From positions 5,270,001 to 5,334,000 of the forward strand of contig NW_026944383.1 in NCBI RefSeq assembly GCF_033439725.1: 64,000 nucleotides of DNA. The letters are read 5' to 3'. A program made the translations under genes and the position numbers. The notes beneath the pieces were generated by a model, which searched no databases, was not told where the DNA came from, and saw nothing but the letters and a program-made list of their open reading frames with translations. This DNA comes from Neurospora tetraspora. Taxonomy: Eukaryota; Ascomycota; Sordariomycetes; Sordariales; Sordariaceae. Below are positions 61,517 to 64,000 of the stretch, piece by piece; position 1 is the first letter of the stretch; the number at the start of each line of letters is the position of its first letter.

Positions 61517-61607
61517 TGTCAGATTGGTACTACTATACCAAATTAGCAAAACTGGAGCTCCGAACTTGTCGGAGTAGTGGCTCAATCAGCCAACTTATAA
61601 TCTGACA
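61517..61607. repeat. Right terminal repeat of the TRIM-like element
   Basis: 91 bp, same ends; differs from the left copy mainly by C/T and G/A changes. Confidence 0.8.
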
Positions 61608-61612
61608 CATGG

Positions 61613-62153
61613 CAATAGGTTGGCCCGGGATCGACAGGTCCAACCTGGTACGTAGTTTACCAAGCGGAAGTTGGTAGAACGCGCGCTTCACGATCTACAG
61701 GAAGCCGGGGCTCGGTGAGTAGTATCCCACCGCCACTCAAGCACACTGCACTACCGATTTCCCAATCCAAGCACCAGAGAACCAGGTACCGCCAAAAGAT
61801 TGAGAGTTTGACGTTAACAGTCGTTATTGTCATTCATTACTCTGTGAGTATGACTTCATATACCAACGTTTACCGTAACCAACATATCCCTTCGCAGATC
61901 AACTCCGATTCCATCATTATGCCGTTCATTCCGCAATGAAAGAGGGGAGATTCCTGCACTGCACAATTACGTGTGTGCAGGCTTCAGCCCCCTTTGCGTG
62001 AGAGTGGCCCAAACCCAACTCTTCCAGTCCTAAAAACCTTCCTCCGAGGGGGTATCCAAATCCGCCGTTGAGACCATACCAGTTACAGTACGCCATAGCG
62101 TCTTATAATCAACTCTTTAAACTATATTAACCGCCGCACAAACGTCAGAACAT
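61613..62153. other. Downstream region of the formate/nitrite transporter gene, no gene seen
   Basis: Ordinary composition. The AT-rich stretch at about 62100-62135 may hold the transporter's polyadenylation region on the minus strand. Confidence 0.4.
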
Positions 62154-63324
62154 TTACTTCTTCTGCTCCTTCTGAGTGATGGCGACGCAGTCGTCACTCT
62201 CGTACTGGGGAAGCGCACCACCCTCTTCGAGCTTGGCCAAGTCTCCAGGGAAGTAGATGCCGTCGATGGGAACCGGGTCCTGGTTGTGGAGGTACATAAA
62301 GTAGTAGTACGCGCCGCAGAAGCCGCCGCCGCCGATGGTGTTGCCGATGAGAGCAGGAATGATGCCTGGTTAAAGAGTGTTAGTTTCTTTGTCGCCATCA
62401 ACCAGCGAAGGGAAGACAAGACAACATACCCTTCCAGATGTACAGGCCAACAGTGACCCCGGGGGTGCCGTGCCAGATACCAAAGGGAATGTAGAACATG
62501 TTGACGACAACGTGGTCGAGACCGAGAATGGCGAAGCAGAACACAGGCCACCACATGCCCATGGCACGGGACATGAGATCCCTACCGGACAGACCGAGAT
62601 AGGCAGCGAGACACACCATCCAGTTGCAGCCGATAGCGCGGATGAAGATCTGGTGCCATTCGGGAACAACTTGCTTGGCGTAGACGAAGTTCTGAATCAG
62701 CTTTACCTGTGCAGGATCCGTGAACAAGCCGCCATCTGGAAACAGAGAGACCAATTAGCGTTGCTCCAAGGCCATGAGTCCCGTCGGACAAGGAGAAGAA
62801 CGCAACTTACAACCAAAGATAATCGCCATAACAAAAAGAGAGCCGGCAAGGTTACCCCAGAAGCAGATGAACCAATGCAGCAACATCTTATGCCAGGGGA
62901 TACGGCCTTGAAGACAAGCCACACCAGTCAACTGTTGGACATGAAGTTAGCACCTGAGAAACAGAGAAACCTTGCATCTTCAACATCCACCCCCAAAATC
63001 ACATACCATGGTAGAACCAGTAAACAAGTCGGCACCGCTCATAAAGATCATAACCAAGGCGCAAGGGAAGAGAATGGAGCTGGTAACGTGGACGAGACCA
63101 GGAGTGTTCTCAGACATCCAGGGAAGATTACTGGCGATAAGGGTGGCACCAGCGGCGAAGGATGCTAGACAGCCGGCAGACACGGCCGAGAGAAAGGTCT
63201 TGGCGGGGAATATGCCGGCCTTGAAGGTGCCCAGACGGCCGACGATTTCGATCGTCTCGATAGGGCTGTAGGCGTTGCCATTGCGAACCCAGACGGTATT
63301 TTGCTGATTTTGAATGCGAGCCAT
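62154..63324 (-). CDS. Formate/nitrite transporter (FNT) family channel
   Basis: Four minus-strand exons (63324-63007, 62931-62811, 62735-62430, 62365-62154) encode 318 residues. Introns are 75, 75 and 64 bp, with GTATGT/GTAAGT donors and CAG acceptors. The FNT signatures are in order: AKTFLSAVSAGCLASFAAGA (helix 1), LFTGSTM and LTGVACLQGR with the helix 2 break, NLAGSLFVMAIIFG (helix 3), RAIGCNWMVCLAAYLG (helix 4), ILGLDHVVVNMFYIPFG (helix 5) and NTIGGGGFCGAYYYFMYL (helix 6). The CNWMVCLA and DHVVxNM blocks line the pentameric channel. The family moves formate, nitrite or related monovalent anions with protons. Fungal members of this length include NitA-type nitrite transporters used in nitrate/nitrite assimilation, so nitrite is the likely substrate, but formate cannot be excluded. 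The tail DDCVAITQKEQKK is cytosolic. Confidence 0.94.
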
Positions 63325-64000
63325 TTTGGCGGCTTGACTATCGGGTCACAAGCTTGAAACCGGTGGGTGTTGTTGTGTGATGGAAGAGAGGCGTTCCCCC
63401 GTATTGGGAACTTTGGCTGATGTTGGGACGAACTGCTAATCGTCGAAGGAGGTTCAGGAACTATGTCGCGCCCAGCGAGAAGTGAGAAGTGTTCGTGACG
63501 GTGCGAGGTTGAGGTGAGGTGAGGTATAGTGGTGTGAGAAGAGAGGATGAACCAACGGCTGACAGAATCGGACGAAGGTCGAGGCAAGTAGTCCTTCAAA
63601 TGTATGGGAGCTAAACCGGAGAACCAGCCTAAAAAAGTAGTCCCCCAAAGCTGTGGATATCTCGTGGCTCCGCGGTGGAGTCAAGTTCCAACACCAGGTA
63701 CACCCTCGACATTCGAGACTAGGAATGGAAGGCCCCATCCCTGTTTGCTGAGATATAAAGTCACTCCCAGTGGACTTTAAAGTCAGGAGCATGTTCATGG
63801 GGGTGAAGCGTCCGCGTCATTTTGCAACTCTGTGAACGGTAAAGATGGGAAATGGATCAGCACTCAGCTCTCACAATGGAGGCTCAAGAGAAGAGGGATA
63901 AGGGAAACTGTTGACTCTGGATGGACGCTCCTGACCCTCACGCTGCCGGTGAGACCGTAAAAGTCCAGTTGTTTACGACCGAAGCTGCCCGGGTCTCGTC
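63325..64000. other. Promoter region of the FNT gene, no gene recognised
   Basis: Contains the NirA-like site and a GAGGTGAGGTGAGGT triplication (about 63510-63523). Short frames here show no domain. Confidence 0.45.
63668..63675 (+). promoter_or_regulatory. Possible NirA/NIT4 binding site upstream of the FNT gene
   Basis: CTCCGCGG fits the NirA consensus CTCCGHGG and the TCCGCGG core bound by NIT4, the nitrate-specific activators of ascomycetes. It lies 344 bp upstream of the start codon. A GATA-factor word (CGATAG on the minus strand, 63338-63343) lies close to the start. One 8-bp match can be chance, but the agreement with a likely nitrite transporter is suggestive. Confidence 0.4.

Larger units (their letters stand above)
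61246..61607. mobile_element. TRIM-like element: two 91-bp terminal direct repeats around a 180-bp non-coding core
   Basis: Copies at 61246-61336 and 61517-61607 are about 90% identical. Each starts TGTCAGATT and ends AATCTGACA, so they have perfect 9-bp inverted termini within TG..CA ends, as LTRs do. The whole unit is bounded by TATGG (61241-61245) and CATGG (61608-61612), a near-perfect 5-bp target duplication. The core has no coding capacity and contains, on the minus strand, a GGTTCGAATC B-box-like word (about 61467-61476). The size fits terminal-repeat retrotransposons in miniature (fungal SMARTs). It looks whole and fairly young. No polypurine tract is obvious, which is the main doubt. 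Confidence 0.65.

Noticed and set aside
62377-63168. Plus-strand reading frame (263 codons) opposite the FNT gene
   Set aside because: It crosses the introns of the well-supported minus-strand gene and has no recognisable domain.
1-64000. CRISPR array, bacterial operon or prophage
   Set aside because: No regularly spaced repeats of that kind; introns and gene families are fungal.

Overview
The window looks like a filamentous ascomycete chromosome (Pezizomycotina, most likely a Sordariomycete). The evidence is short 56-267 bp GT..AG introns, fungal gene families (tannase/feruloyl esterase, DHA1-type MFS transporter, MATE exporter, DUF4360 secreted protein, fungal formate/nitrite transporter), CCCTAA telomere-type repeats, and long AT-rich blocks with the signature of repeat-induced point mutation (RIP): CA/TG dinucleotides are scarce, TA is abundant and CG is retained. 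The species cannot be named from the sequence.

Layout. 1-2634 is the 3' part of a decayed Ty1/Copia element carrying a younger, GC-normal solo LTR (1054-1598). 2635-3788 is a small island of host DNA with the 5' exons of an AsaB/GA4-desaturase-like gene. 3789-17041 is bounded by inverted repeats and contains a decayed PIF/Harbinger transposase. It is interrupted by a Ty3/Gypsy element on the minus strand (about 7477-16271), which itself contains a 5'-truncated Gypsy piece in the opposite orientation (about 10560-12650). 17042-26568 is normal DNA with a tannase-family gene and a gene joining two zinc fingers to a DUF3237 domain. 26569-41905 is a MULE transposon with 64-bp terminal inverted repeats and a perfect 8-bp target duplication. 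It is split by an 11.4 kb LTR element (26929-38328) with its own 5-bp target duplication, and that element contains further nested Gypsy material. 41906-64000 is gene-bearing DNA: an MFS transporter and a MATE transporter in convergent orientation, a small secreted DUF4360 protein and a formate/nitrite transporter. It also holds several small non-autonomous elements: a MULE-like MITE carrying telomere-type repeats, a fold-back element and a TRIM-like element.

The host genes do not form an obvious pathway cluster. Two are multidrug or solute exporters that share a 1.6 kb downstream interval, two are secreted or surface proteins, and one is a nitrogen-anion channel with a NirA/NIT4-type site upstream. 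The main interest of the window is its layered transposon stratigraphy. Target duplications and terminal repeats can still be read in decayed DNA, and they give a relative order of insertions, with RIP acting on most but not all layers. I found no convincing new multi-gene system. The most unusual items are the telomere-repeat-bearing MITE, the TRIM candidate and the two-finger/DUF3237 architecture.
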